DNA from: Paragorgia papillata
Taxonomy: Eukaryota; Cnidaria; Anthozoa; Scleralcyonacea; Coralliidae
Length of the DNA stretch: 64,000 nucleotides
Direction: 5' to 3'
NCBI GenBank assembly: GCA_035771165.1
Contig: JAWNZC010000232.1
Span: forward strand, 3,785,501-3,849,500
In this document: in pieces, positions 44,601 through 56,746 of the stretch
Layout: each line of letters begins with the position of its first letter
Numbering within the stretch: the stretch's first letter is position 1
The notes under the pieces: model-generated
The model's database searches: none
What the model saw: only the letters and a program-made list of their open reading frames with translations
Told to the model about the DNA's origin: nothing
Made by a program: the position numbers and the translations under genes

Positions 44601-47600
44601 CACTAACTACACTAAAACTACACTAAAACTACACTAACTACACTAAAACTACACTAACTACACTAACTACACTAAAACTACACTAAAACTGCACTAAAAC
44701 TACACTAAAACTGCACTAACTACACTAAAACTACACTAACTACACTAAAACTACACTAACTGCACTAACTACACTAAAACTACACTAAAACTACACTAAC
44801 TACACTAAAACTACACTAATTACACTAAAACTACACTAAAACTACACTAGAACTACACTACCCGCACTAACTGCACTACAACTACACTAACTACACTAAA
44901 ACTACAATAAAAGTACACTAAAACTACACTAACTACACTAAAACTACACTAACTACGCTAAAACTACACTAACTACACTAACTTCACTAACTACACTAAA
45001 ACTACACTAAAACTACACTAGAACTACACTACCCGCACTAACTGCACTACAACTACACTAACTACACTAAAACTACTCTAAAACTACACTAACTACGCTA
45101 AAACTACACTAAAACTACACTAAAACTACACTAAAACTGCACTAAAACTACACTAAAACTACACTAAAACTACACTAAAACTACACTAAAACTACACTAA
45201 CTACACTAAAACTACACTAACTACGCTAAAACTACACTAACTACACTAACTTCACTAACTACACTAAAACTACACTAAAACTACACTAAAACTACACTAA
45301 AACTACACTAAAACTACACTAAAACTACACTAACTACACTAACTACGCTAAAACTACACTAACTACACTAACTACACTAACTACACTAAAACTACACTAA
45401 AACTACACTAAAACTACACTAAAACTACACTAAAACTACACTAAAACTACACTAAAACTACACTAAAACTACACTAAAACTACACTAAATCTACACTAAA
45501 ACTACACTAAAACTACACTAAAACTACACTAAAACTACACTAAAACTACACTAACTACACTAAAACTACACTAAAATTGCACTAACTACACTAAAACTAC
45601 ACTAACTACACTAAAACAACACTAACTGCACTAACTACACTAAAACTACACTAACTACACTAACTACACTAAAACTACACTAAAACTACACTAAAACTAC
45701 ACTAACTACACTAAAACTACACTAACTACACTAACTACACTAAAACTACTCTAAAACTACACTAAAACTACACTAAAACTACACTAGAACTACACTACCC
45801 GCACTAACTGCACTACAACTACACTAACTACACTAACTACACTAAAACTACTCTAAAACTACACTAACTACGCTAAAACTACACTAACTACACTAAAACT
45901 ACACTAAAACTACACTAACTACACTAAAACTACACTAACTACGCTAAAACTACACTAACTACACTAACTTCACTAACTACACTAAAACTACACTAAAACT
46001 ACACTAAAACTACACTAAAACTACACTAACTACACTAACTACACTAAAACTACACTAAAACTACACTAAAACTACACTAACTACACTAACTACACTAAAA
46101 CTACACTAAAACTACACTAAAACTACACTAAAACTACATTAGAACTACACTACCCGCACTAACTGCACTACAACTACACTAACTACACTAAAACTACACT
46201 AAAACTACACTAAAACTACACTAAAACTACACTAAAACTACACTAAAACTACACTAAAACTACACTAACTACACTAAAACTACACTAACTACACTAAAAC
46301 TACACTAACTACACTAAAACTACACTAAAACTGCACTAACTACACTAAAACTACACTAAAACTACACTAACTACACTAAAACTACACTAACTACACTAAC
46401 TACACTAAAACTACACTAAAACTGCACTAAAACTACACTAAAACTACACTAGAACTACACTACCTGCACTAACTACACTAAAACTACACTAACTACACTA
46501 AAACTACACTAAAACTACACTAACTACACTAAAACTACACTAAAACTACACTAACTACACTAAAACTACACTAAAACTACACTAACTACGCTAAAACTAC
46601 ACTAACTACACTAACTACACTAACTACACTAACTACACTAACTACACTAAAACTACACTAAAACTACACTAAAACTACACTAACTACACTAAAACTACAC
46701 TAACTACACTAAAACTACACTAAAACTACACTAACTATGCTAAAACTACACTAACTACACTAACTACACTAACTACACGAACTACACTAAAACTACACTA
46801 AAACTACACTAAACTACACTAAAACTACACTAAAACTGCACTAAAACTACACTAAAACTACACTAGAACTACACTACCTGCACTAACTACACTAAAACTA
46901 CACTAACTACACTAAAACTACACTAACTACACCAACTACACTAAAACTACACTAAAACTACACTAAAACTACACTAACTACGCTAAAACTACACTAAAAC
47001 TACACTAACTACACTAAAACTACACTAACTACAATAACTACACTAAAACTACACTAGCTGCACTAACTGCACTAACTACACTAAAACTACACTAAAACTA
47101 CACTAACTACACTAAAACTACTCTAAAACTACACTAAAACTACACTAAAACTACACTAGAACTACACTACCCGCACTAACTGCACTACAACTACACTAAC
47201 TACACTAAAACTACACTAAAACTACACTAAAACTACACTAACTACGCTAAAACTACACTAAAACTACACTAACTACACTAAAACTACACTAACTACAATA
47301 ACTACACTAAAACTACACTAGCTGCACTAACTGCACTAACTACACTAAAACTACACTAACTACATTAAAATTACCCTAAAACTACACTAAAACTACAATA
47401 ACTACACTAACTACACTAAAACTACACTAAAACTACACTAACTACACTAAAACTACACTAACTACACTAACTACACTAAAACTACACTAAAACTGCACTA
47501 AAACTACACTAAAACTACACTAGAACTACACTACCTGCACTAACTACACTAAAACTACACTAACTACACTAAAACTACACTAAAACTACACTAACTACAC

Positions 47601-48009
47601 TAAAACTACACTAAAACTACACTAACTACACTAAAACTACACTAAAACTACACTAACTACGCTAAAACTACACTAACTACACTAACTACACTAACTACAC
47701 TAACTACACTAACTACACTAAAACTACACTAAAACTACACTAAAACTACACTAAAACTACACTAACTACACTAAAACTACACTAACTACACTAAAACTAC
47801 ACTAAAACTACACTAACTATGCTAAAACTACACTAACTACACTAACTACACTAACTACACGAACTACACTAAAACTACACTAAAACTACACTAAAACTAC
47901 ACTAAAACTACACTAAAACTACACTAAAACTACACTAACTACACTAAAACTACACTAACTACGCTCAAACTACACTAACTACACTAACTTCACTAACTAC
48001 ACTAAAACT
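35610..48009. repeat. 12.4-kb satellite of 9-bp and 11-bp units (CTACACTAA / CTACACTAAAA)
   Basis: The whole stretch is built from two alternating unit lengths, ACTACACTA and ACTACACTAAA, with point variants (CTGCAC, CTTCAC, TACGCT, CTAGAC, AAAGCT). The plus strand is almost free of G. Variant patterns recur at fixed distances, showing higher-order duplications of about 1.5 kb, 1.08 kb and 0.38 kb. No ORF survives because TAA occurs in nearly every unit. The array starts as CACCTATACACTAATACACT and ends abruptly at CTATAGCCGAAAGG. Centromeric, subtelomeric or simple expansion origin cannot be told. Confidence 0.97.
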
Positions 48010-48333
48010 ATAGCCGAAAGGTAACAAAGACCTCACTGGCAAAATTGTAAACAGGCCAAATGGTCATGTTAGACCACACTGGCATTAAAATTCATACTTA
48101 TGGCAAAAAGGTTTTTTCAAACAAAAACCAGCATTGCATATGCAAAATAAATTACTATTTATATAATAACAGTGTCAGTTCAAACAAAAACCTTCAATAC
48201 TGAAGCTAGTAACAAATAGTGAATACTTGCAAGGAAACATAAAAACGAATTAACAGTGTAACAAGTAACACATTAGCCTTATCAAACACAAGGTTGACGC
48301 AGCGGCTAGTGCTACAGCTCCTGAAAATTCATA
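48010..48333. other. non-coding flank between satellite and SGNH gene
   Basis: A short direct repeat (TCAAACAAAAACC at about 48118 and 48180) is the only structure noticed. It may hold the 3' UTR of the minus-strand gene. Confidence 0.4.
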
Positions 48334-48939
48334 CTATAGCATGCTTAAAGCTTGTAATATGGCACCTCGATAACTACGGTATAAAAAATATTGACCTAAC
48401 TTATTGAGGTGAACTCCATCTGGTAAATATAAATCCTTAAATATACTATTAAAATGTTTGTGTTGCCAACAGAAAACGTTAGGATATTGTGCCAATACAA
48501 CGCCTAAATATTGATTCAAAAGTTTTGCCTTTTGAAAAAATTCCTCAGCAGCGGGATACAAGTTACTGCGAGGGATCACATGGCAAACACCGATAACTCG
48601 GACGCTAGAAAAATCTCTTAAAATATGACAAACTAAATCATCAATCGAAGATCCGACAACCTCAGGCTTTTCATGGGAAAGATTGTTAGTTCCTATTTCC
48701 AGAATAACGATAACTGGACGTAATTGACTTAAAATTTCTAAATCAAAATGGCGAAGCTTACTCACAGTTCTGCCTCCTACGCCGTGTAAAGAAACCGAAG
48801 CTGTACCGCGAAGTTTAAAATATTTACGGGTCCTTGGATCGAAAGATGAATACAAATCACGAGGAAAACGCTTTACAAAAGAATGACCCAAAATGATAAC
48901 TTTAGGCTCAGTGTTTGCCATGGATAGACGTTGAATCAA
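48334..48939 (-). CDS. SGNH/GDSL-type hydrolase, intact 201-residue ORF
   Basis: The four SGNH blocks are in order: Ser20 in ILGHSF, Gly55 in GVGGRT, Asn85 in GTNN, and Asp174/His177 in DGVHLN. The length matches a single SGNH domain with no signal peptide. Such enzymes hydrolyse esters or thioesters, but the substrate cannot be told. In animals, SGNH domains of this form also occur inside retroelements, including Ngaro-type DIRS elements and some CR1/L2 ORF1 proteins, so this may be a lone retroelement domain rather than a host enzyme. No reverse transcriptase or recombinase lies nearby. A second ATG seven codons in (residue 7) is an alternative start. The frame has no defects. Confidence 0.7.
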   Translation of the reverse strand: MIQRLSMANTEPKVIILGHSFVKRFPRDLYSSFDPRTRKYFKLRGTASVSLHGVGGRTVSKLRHFDLEILSQLRPVIVILEIGTNNLSHEKPEVVGSSIDDLVCHILRDFSSVRVIGVCHVIPRSNLYPAAEEFFQKAKLLNQYLGVVLAQYPNVFCWQHKHFNSIFKDLYLPDGVHLNKLGQYFLYRSYRGAILQALSML

Positions 48940-49789
48940 AACACAAATCCAAAACGCAAAATATTATATTTGTAAAATCAATACAAGAGAAATTAAGATT
49001 GTAAACAATAGTTCGTAAGATAAATAAAAGGTAATGACAAAAAGGAAGAATTTCTTACCAATATTTAAACCACGATGGAAAGGATTGAAAACCTCTAATA
49101 TTTCAAATTTCTCTTCTGTAGTTGGCGTTGTCAAACAGCAAAGGAGGCCGCTCTCACGTGAGAGACTTTGTTTATATCGGCGCTCTACGCGAAAGCGAGG
49201 CTCATCACCAATCCCCCTTTCCTCTTCGATCACATTGGTTATGTAATTATGTATGATCTGATCGAGTTGGTTTAATTTATCAACGAAAGAAACTCATAAA
49301 AACTCTATTTGCCTTACAAATATTTCATTTAGTCAAATTTAGTCATCTATAACAAAGTCAAATATTATTCTCAAATTCATTAATAATTCATGAGAATTTT
49401 ACTCAATCAGACAGCTCCATTCCGTCAGGTGAATGGGCTGTGAAACATCGGTAAAGCACTGCATCAAACACTAATGTTTCTTCATCAAACATTAGCGTTT
49501 CATTTATGTTAATTAAACAAGAAACACGATACGATTGAGTAAAATTGTATCACAAAACATCCGCAAGTCCCACAACGGTGGCTCATTGCTTCATTGTTTT
49601 TCATTTGAGAAGCCATTTCAAAAACTCGTTCTGCGTGTTTGATCAATCGTTTTTGAAATAGTACGTCAAATTTTGTGAATTTCATTGATGTTAATTTGAT
49701 TGGCCTTCTAATTTTAACTACCACACTTTATTACCATACTGTAGCTTTTAGTACCGTAGCCTTAATACTCAAGCTATTAGCACACTGCC
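48940..49789. other. non-coding upstream region
   Basis: Contains an E-box palindrome TCTCACGTGAGA at 49152-49163, upstream of the SGNH gene on its coding side. No coding sequence is recognised; short open frames at 48.96-49.25 kb lack any family signal. Confidence 0.35.
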
Positions 49790-51230
49790 CAGGGGCGGAT
49801 CTAACGTTAGTCAAATAAGTCAGACGACTAAGGTAAAAAAAAATAGCGATTGCAAAAAAAGTCCGGTTAAAAACGACGTAATAGCAGCGAGAACAATCGG
49901 GTAAAATCTAATTCGTCACCAGGACCATTTGCGGGAAGGCGCGCGGACGTAATTTATACGTCCTGGTAGCACTGATTAGGTTTGCCGAATTTGGCAGCCA
50001 TTTTGACTTATTTACCCCGATTTAGCCACTCCGATTGGTCAAAACTAGGTAAATTCTGAGCACTGATTGGTTTGCCGTATCTGGCAGCCATTTTGACTTA
50101 TTTGACCCGATTTAGCCATTCTCATTAGTTGAACACGGCTTGCTCAAAATCTTGACTGATTTACCTCAAATTGGGTATACAGAATTGATTGGCTATACAG
50201 AATCCTTGACTGCCTGCATAACTTGCCAGCCGCCAAGTGTGCGATCTGTTCGCCTCGATCATGGCTTCTACAAGCATGTTTGATCGTGCGCCATCCGCTT
50301 TAGAAAGCAACAACAAGGTGTTATTGCGACAAATATGCAACGATTTCATGCAATCGGCAGTGCTCTTGGAGTTTTCGGTAAAGAAAAACATTTCCTCGAG
50401 ATTGGTGAGACTCTACCTACATCGAGATATCGCATATCGGCACGGAGACATGAAGGCCAGACAAGAAGATCTGAACATGCCTTCTATATATCGTTCATTA
50501 AGTCCAAGGCACGTTTAATTTAAAACATATTCCATATATTCATTGACGTTCATAAAGCTGTTCGACGCAAAAGTGCTGTATTGCTTTCAATTCTTGATGT
50601 TATCACTGGTCTAGGAGCGCGAAAATGTTTCTCAATTTATCTGCTATAAATGTTTATCGAAATTAGAAGCTGACAGCTGTTTGAATGCGCTTTCGAAATG
50701 CAGCTTGAGATACGTGAAATATCTGACAACATGGTTCATTATTCCCGTGATTATGGTCGTTCTACGATATAAAAGATTGCTAAATCTTTGTTAATTGTTA
50801 AATTTATTCAGGGTTTTGGTTTCAATTTCAATTTGAAAACACGTCCTGCTACGAGTACGCAAGTTAGGGTTTTCCCTGTATTTGTGTAATATTTGCATGT
50901 GTGCTCATTTGAACTCGCTAAACAGTGGTAATTTACAAGTTTTAGAGTAGCTAATGAGAACCACACTGGGGTTAAAGTAGCGTAATGGCAGATATAAAGG
51001 AGCAAATCGTCGACGGAGATTTGAATAACAAAGCGCGAATGAATTAGCCTTAGGCTATGTTGCGTATCAAATGACGACGCGGACCTCGCCGTTAATAGAG
51101 TTTTCACTCTCAAAAGTGCTGTCAGAGTGCGGGAAATGCCGTTTCGGAGGAGACCCAAATTTCAAATATTTTCCAACGGGCACCCACAACAAATTTTACT
51201 AAGGTGTAAATATTTCTAGATCCGCCCCTG
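49790..51230. mobile_element. 1.44-kb TIR element (CAGGGGCGGATCTA ends), non-autonomous
   Basis: The left end CAGGGGCGGATCTAA and right end TTCTAGATCCGCCCCTG are inverted repeats. CTGCC occurs directly outside both ends (49785-49789 and 51231-51235), giving an apparent 5-bp target duplication. CAGGGGCGGATC ends are common in hAT-like elements, which normally make 8-bp duplications, so the superfamily is open. Inside, a ~91-bp segment is repeated in tandem (from 49971 and 50062, with TTTGGCAGCCATTTTGACTT-type cores). No transposase is readable. Confidence 0.7.
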
Positions 51231-51254
51231 CTGCCTCTCACCAATGAGGACCGG

Positions 51255-51320
51255 AGTTGAGCCCCATTAGATTAGGTTAGTGTTTGGATCGGTGACCACC
51301 TGTCCTGGCTTGGAACTCGT
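51255..51320 (+). pseudogene. 5S rRNA-like fragment (possible 5S-derived SINE)
   Basis: GGTTAGTGTTTGGATCGGTGACCACCTG resembles the 3' half of animal 5S rRNA around its internal box C (GGATGGGTGACCGCCTG), with several changes. The 5' half of 5S is not present in order. This fits a 5S-derived SINE remnant better than a functional gene. The TIR element inserted just upstream. Confidence 0.4.
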
Positions 51321-51873
51321 GGCAGAAGAATAGAGTTGTTGGTGTTCTCCTATACTTTGACGACTTTTCTTTGAGTTATGCACACTTTCTCACTCTTCAA
51401 AATAAATTTTAGCTTAATCAATCTTAGCTAGTATATTCAAAGGCCCACAGCAATTGCATACCTGTTGTGGTCTCCCCGTTGAATTGGCAAAGTTAAATAG
51501 ATTATAAATCGAATATACCGAACCCATTACCAGTAACATTTAGACAACATTGGTAGCCAAATAGCTCATTGAAAAATAGAACAAGTGCTTAGTAAATGTT
51601 TCAGTACATACCTACTGAAATTTGAAAAAAATAAAATTTTTAAATTTGAAATGATGTATCTCTTTCTAAAAAGGTAATATTACGGCATGGATAATCTTGT
51701 CAAAAATGTTGTTCAATCCAGAATACAATTTTGTTATAACTACACAATTACATTAGTCTTTCTACCTTAGGACTTAGATATAGGCATTGAGCAGAGTAGA
51801 TACGTGCACGCTTATTTTTTAAATACATCATTGTCAGAATTAAGCATGTCAAATTTATTGATGTTTACCGTAG
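51321..51873. other. AT-rich probable intron
   Basis: Non-coding sequence ending in TTTACCGTAG, the acceptor of the SRCR exon. Confidence 0.4.
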
Positions 51874-52197
51874 GTACTTTCATCCGATTGCATGGACCAT
51901 TTAAAAGATCTGGCTTTGGTGGTGTTGAAATATTTTACGAAGAAAAATGGGCAATGGTTTGTGATGACAGCTGGAAGATCAATGATGCTAACGTGGTTTG
52001 TCGACAACTTGGCTTTCCAGGAGCTAGAGCAGCTCTTCAAAGTCGTGATGTTCCGGATGGCAATGGAACAATATGGCTGGATGAGGTTAATTGTACAGGA
52101 AGTGAACCGTACTTAGCCAGCTGTAGTCATCGAGGATGGGGGATACACAATTGTACGCACTACAACGTTGCAGTTGTACTATGTAATAACGCATCAG
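51874..52197 (+). CDS. complete SRCR domain exon (scavenger receptor cysteine-rich)
   Basis: The 324-bp exon runs from acceptor ACCGTAG to donor CAGGTAAGCC, both in phase 1, so it can be added or removed without frame change, as is usual for SRCR exons. It encodes IRLHG, GFGGVEIFYEEKWAMVCDDSW, NDANVVCRQLGFPGARAAL, DGNGTIWLDEVNCTGSEPYLASCSHRGWGIHNCTHYNVAVVLC, a full group B-like domain with the expected cysteines. SRCR domains are extracellular ligand-binding modules of secreted or membrane proteins, often in innate recognition. Neighbouring exons were not recognised. A decayed relative lies on the same strand at 21.4 kb. Confidence 0.9.
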
Positions 52198-55024
52198 GTA
52201 AGCCATTGTCTTAATTTGTAATTGTTTACTTTGGGTCAGGAAACAAATATTATAAATACTTCATGCAATGCCGGCATTGTGTAGCGGGAACCACGGATTG
52301 AAAATAACGTTTGCCACGATGGTTTGTTATTTTAAAAAACCCATTTGCTTATGACTGGTTTTCTGATTTCTGTGTAGTGGTCAATTATGATTGAAATCTG
52401 TCAGTCAAGTTGTACTATAACTAAATATTAAGATTAAATTACTCTTTCTTTGAGAACCTCCCCCCACTCAACTACAATACCGTACGCAGGCTGAATTATT
52501 ACACAATATCAAGTGCACAAAAAGAAAGTTTGTCTCAGGCTTCCAAGTTAGGAGTTCGACAGTCGTTACGTAAATATTTCTTCAAAACTTCGGTATAGTT
52601 TTATCACAAAGTGTTGGCTAGGTCCGTTGCAAGTACAGCAATGTTAAACCAATTGAAGCCTATACAATATGGCGATTGGGAAAGATAAAGTTGGACTGTC
52701 TCGCAAAATCAGGGGAGATATTAAGATGACAATAGATGACTTGCAAGGGACCCCCTTAAGGTGTGCGAACTCAAATATTTCTGCTTTGGCTTCGGTTCCG
52801 CCACGTTAACAGATGTGATACTTGTCTCCAAATCTAGCAAAAAACTGGAAAAAGTGAAACTATGTTATCAACATGATTTCTAGAATATGTTCTTATCAAA
52901 AGAAAGCAAAGTTGTAAATAGATAATTAAGCTACGCTAATAACACCTACTGAAGTGGACTTGCTGATCTTTACAGCTGCCGAACTTTATAACGAAGGAGC
53001 ACTCAGGCATAGAACTAAAAACAGCCATTTTACAATCAGACCACTTCCCATGCAGGGTGTTTCCCTGGTTACGGTTTATTACAAGGACACTTTTTTGCAA
53101 ACGTACCTGGAGTTTTCCTTTTCTACTCCGGAGGAAAATTTAGTTTTTTTGCTGTTAACAAATGAACAGATTGTCGACTTTTGCTTGATTATAGTAACAC
53201 CGTTTAAGTTAGCAATACCTCAATCGGACCGCAGTAATGGCAACTCTTTTTCTCATCTGTGAAGTCAGTTGCTATCCACGGGCGGCGACTTTGCTAGTTC
53301 TTTCCTTATCGGCGGTCAACAGAATGACATACGAGCTTGACTGCTGCTTCAAGATGGCTTAAAATTCGAGTATCCTTTTATCCGCCAAAAATTATTCTCC
53401 GTTATGGACTAGTTGACCCATCATGTGTTGGGAAACAATGAGAGTACTGCCGCATGCCTAAGACGAACTCCTAGGCTAGCGGAAAGTGACACATTAAATT
53501 AAAATATTTATACTGTGTGTCGTTTAACAACAGTACAGATCGAGAAACATTACATGCATGCAGTCGACATGCAGCGATTGTTTAAAAATTAAAGTGCTCT
53601 CAGCTATTTTAATTTATTAGTTGAGTGGTGAAAATATTTTATTAGCGGTCAGAAGTTTATTAACTTTAGCGATTTCTTTTTCAAGAGATTGATTATTTCA
53701 GGAATTCCTTTGATTATTATGGGTTATTATTTATTATTTGTTTAATTATTGTCATAGTTTAATAATCTAATTTTTGTGTCTTTATTCAAGACATTGTGTT
53801 GATCTCGTGTCCGTTCAAGACTTCAGACTTCTGTGCTAACGCTGACCTTGTACGTAATAATGGATGGAGTATAATTCCCGCTCCGAATGCCGCTAACAGT
53901 AAGTAAAATGTGGCAGGCGACTCTTGATTTACTGGCGCACACATCTTTCCTAGACCAAGGTTGCAGTTTTGCTGGGCTGTAAAGCTTGAAAAAATGGCAC
54001 AGTTACAATTGTAAAATTTAACAAAACAAAATCTAATGATTTCAAAGCTAGTAGGTTTGAAAATTTGTAATAATATCAGCATAATACCTTCCTTCAAAAG
54101 TGTCAGTTTATTTAATACAAGATTCATAAAACAGTTGCTGAAAGAATTTTTAGCTGAAACCAATGGTCAACCTAAGAAAAATATAAAACTTTCCACGTGC
54201 TTAGAGGACGGAGAATCGGGGGCATGCACCCCGGAAAAAAATTTCTAACAACACCTTTAAGCAAAATTTTAGAAGTTTTAAAACAAGGTTTTCTTCAAGA
54301 TTTTATCATCTTTGAATGATGTAAGTTTTAGAGTAGATAATATGATGCATACTGGCTTTATAATGGTGTAACAATAGATATATAAGGGGGTAAATGAGGA
54401 AATTTTAGTACTATAAGTAAATACTTAATTTTAGAACTGCCCATTCTATTTTTAGAACCGCCCATTTTACAAAATGGGACGTCTTAGGATGACCTCTGAC
54501 TTGAAGGCAATATCTTCTTTCTAAATTGATAATGTTTAAACTTAAATTGTCGAAGAGAAGATATTTTTTAAAAACAAGGCTTGCAAACCCATTTCGTAGC
54601 CATTTCATCACACAAAAGGATTAACATTAATATTACAATAGAGTTGATGTTCGCGGGCATAAATATGTTTTTGGCCCGATTTAGGCTCATTTTAGCCCGA
54701 GCCACAATCGAGGGTTTAAATTGCATCAGAGGAGGGCAAAGAACATACTTATGGCCAGTGACATGAACGTATTACTATAATAATAAGTTTAAATAGCATT
54801 TGGGGAAAAAATAAAAAGCATGCAGTACAGTAAACAGTATCTTGAACTATCTTGCGTCTATTTCATTGCGTTAAATATTATATTTACATAATTCATAACT
54901 TACCTGTAAAACTTGGCAGGAAAACGCAACATTTGCTCTAAAGTATTGACCAAACAGTTTACAATTCCTTAAACAACAAACCATGGAATACATTACGTAA
55001 TATTAAAAAACGCCGAGACTTTAG
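52198..55024. other. long non-coding stretch, likely intron or intergenic
   Basis: Several short open frames (for example 52954-53262 and 53786-54163) show no domain, no splice support and no family resemblance. No repeat was recognised. Confidence 0.4.
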
Positions 55025-55126
55025 ATTGTGTTGTGTTGTGTTGTGTTGTGTTGTGTTGTGTTGTGTTGTGTTGTGTTGTGTTGTGTTGTGTTGTGTTGTG
55101 TTGTGTTGTGTTGTGTTGTGTTGTGT
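55025..55126 (+). repeat. (TTGTG)n microsatellite
   Basis: About 20 near-perfect copies of the pentamer TTGTG. Because the period is five, the plus-strand frames read as repeated Cys-Val-Val-Leu-Cys and are not genes. Confidence 0.97.
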
Positions 55127-56740
55127 TATGTCATTACATTACGTTAGGTTACAGCCCATCGCATCGCTTTGCATCGTATCCACTGATCGCTATTCTCTGT
55201 ATATATTTGATAGCGCATTCCTGATGTCCAGCCAGATCCGCCATCTTACTTTTCCGTGTACAGGCTTAAGTATTCTTTGCAGGCTTAAGAGTAGTAAGAA
55301 TTTACAGGGAAAGTCGGAAAAGCGGTAAAACTTTTCTCAAATGCCAATTTACCGCTACTACTTGAAAACAGAAGGTAAATACAAGCAAATACAATAAAAA
55401 ATTGTCATCTACATAGCTGAAGGCTTTGTAAAGACATGTTTTACGATCAAAGTTATATATGTAGTTTTATAATAAAGTTATTGACTGTTTTCGTTTGGAT
55501 TTTACGAGTTTTGTGATATTGGGATCCTAGCTATCTTTTTTTGCTGTTTTAAAATTTGCTAGCATGGCCGTTTTCGCCCGAGCGCTGCGAGAGAGAGAGA
55601 GATCCTAGCAGATTTCAGCAAATTGGTCTCTAATTTTAAAAAAATGGGTTCTGGTTACCAGGTCACATCCTGTTCGGAAAAGAAAAGAATATATCTTCAC
55701 TACGGCTACAAAACTAAGTGAGTAATTTTTATTTGTTTTATTACTTGTTCCCACCTAATAAGAACCTGCTTGACGTCCTCGATCTGTGATTAAGGCAAAC
55801 TTATTATCTCATATTTACACCATGCACTTGGACTGTATTTGAATATAATTTTGACCGTGTCTCATTGCGGTCCGGTCCTAATATTATCCGCCACCCGTGA
55901 CAAATGTCTTTGGTTTGTTATTATGTATCGAGTTTTTGACCAAATTTATCCCCTTGGGCTTAAAATTATCCTGAATGATCCCTTTTTAAAACGAAACTTT
56001 AAAAACGATATGCTATAGTATTATCGTATAAGTATTTGTCGAGAACGCTGACCTGAAATTGCGTAAACGCATAATCACAGCATATCGGCGATATTTTCGC
56101 ACGATCAATGGAGAAAAACATGGATTTGTCTACCGAAATATAAGTTTTTTTCATTTTATTATTACAAAGTTTGTTGGTAAAATAGTTTATTAAAATTATT
56201 TAAATAGTTGCTATTTTGTTATAGATTATAATAATATTTTTATAATAATTAGCATAAATTAGTAATATTTGTAAAATGGGTTGTCCGGAAAGACCCAACA
56301 ACCTCAAATTTGAATAGTAGAGGTAAAAACGATTCAAATTTTACTAACTTATCGGCCGGTTAGTTAAAGCCCTTATTTTAGAATTTCTTAGTAAAAAAAC
56401 GTTCTACAATCGAGTAGGATATTCTATTTAGCTTAAATTCGGCCACATATTTCTATTTCTTCAATAAAATTGCGAGAAAGTAACAGCAACCAGGTTTCTG
56501 TCGTCAGAATTCTAATTTTTTGCATCAAACAACAAACAAATATTTGACTAATGTCAAAATCACCTTCATAGACAAAAAAAAATTGGCAGGGAAAGTAGCT
56601 GCACATTTTACAGCAGATATCCTATACTAAATTTTGGTGCTACCGGATTTTAATAGGCAGCATAGAAGAGCTAAATTTACCATTTGCACAGAAGTTTGTC
56701 AATGAAGCTTCTTTGAATATTAATGACAATGTGTACTAAA
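55127..56740. other. AT-rich non-coding stretch
   Basis: A short GAGAGAGAGAGA run lies at 55589-55601. Nothing else is recognised. Confidence 0.4.
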
Positions 56741-56746
56741 TTTAAC

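Noticed and set aside
35610..48009. Satellite as a CRISPR array or telomeric repeat
   Set aside because: There are no unique spacers, the genome is eukaryotic, and the unit is not TTAGGG or a known telomere motif.
52954..54248. Open frames of 70-125 codons after the SRCR exon
   Set aside because: No domain, no splice-site support and no similarity to SRCR-associated modules.
55026..55328. Two plus-strand frames of repeated Cys-Val-Val-Leu-Cys
   Set aside because: A reading of the TTGTG microsatellite, with no support outside it.
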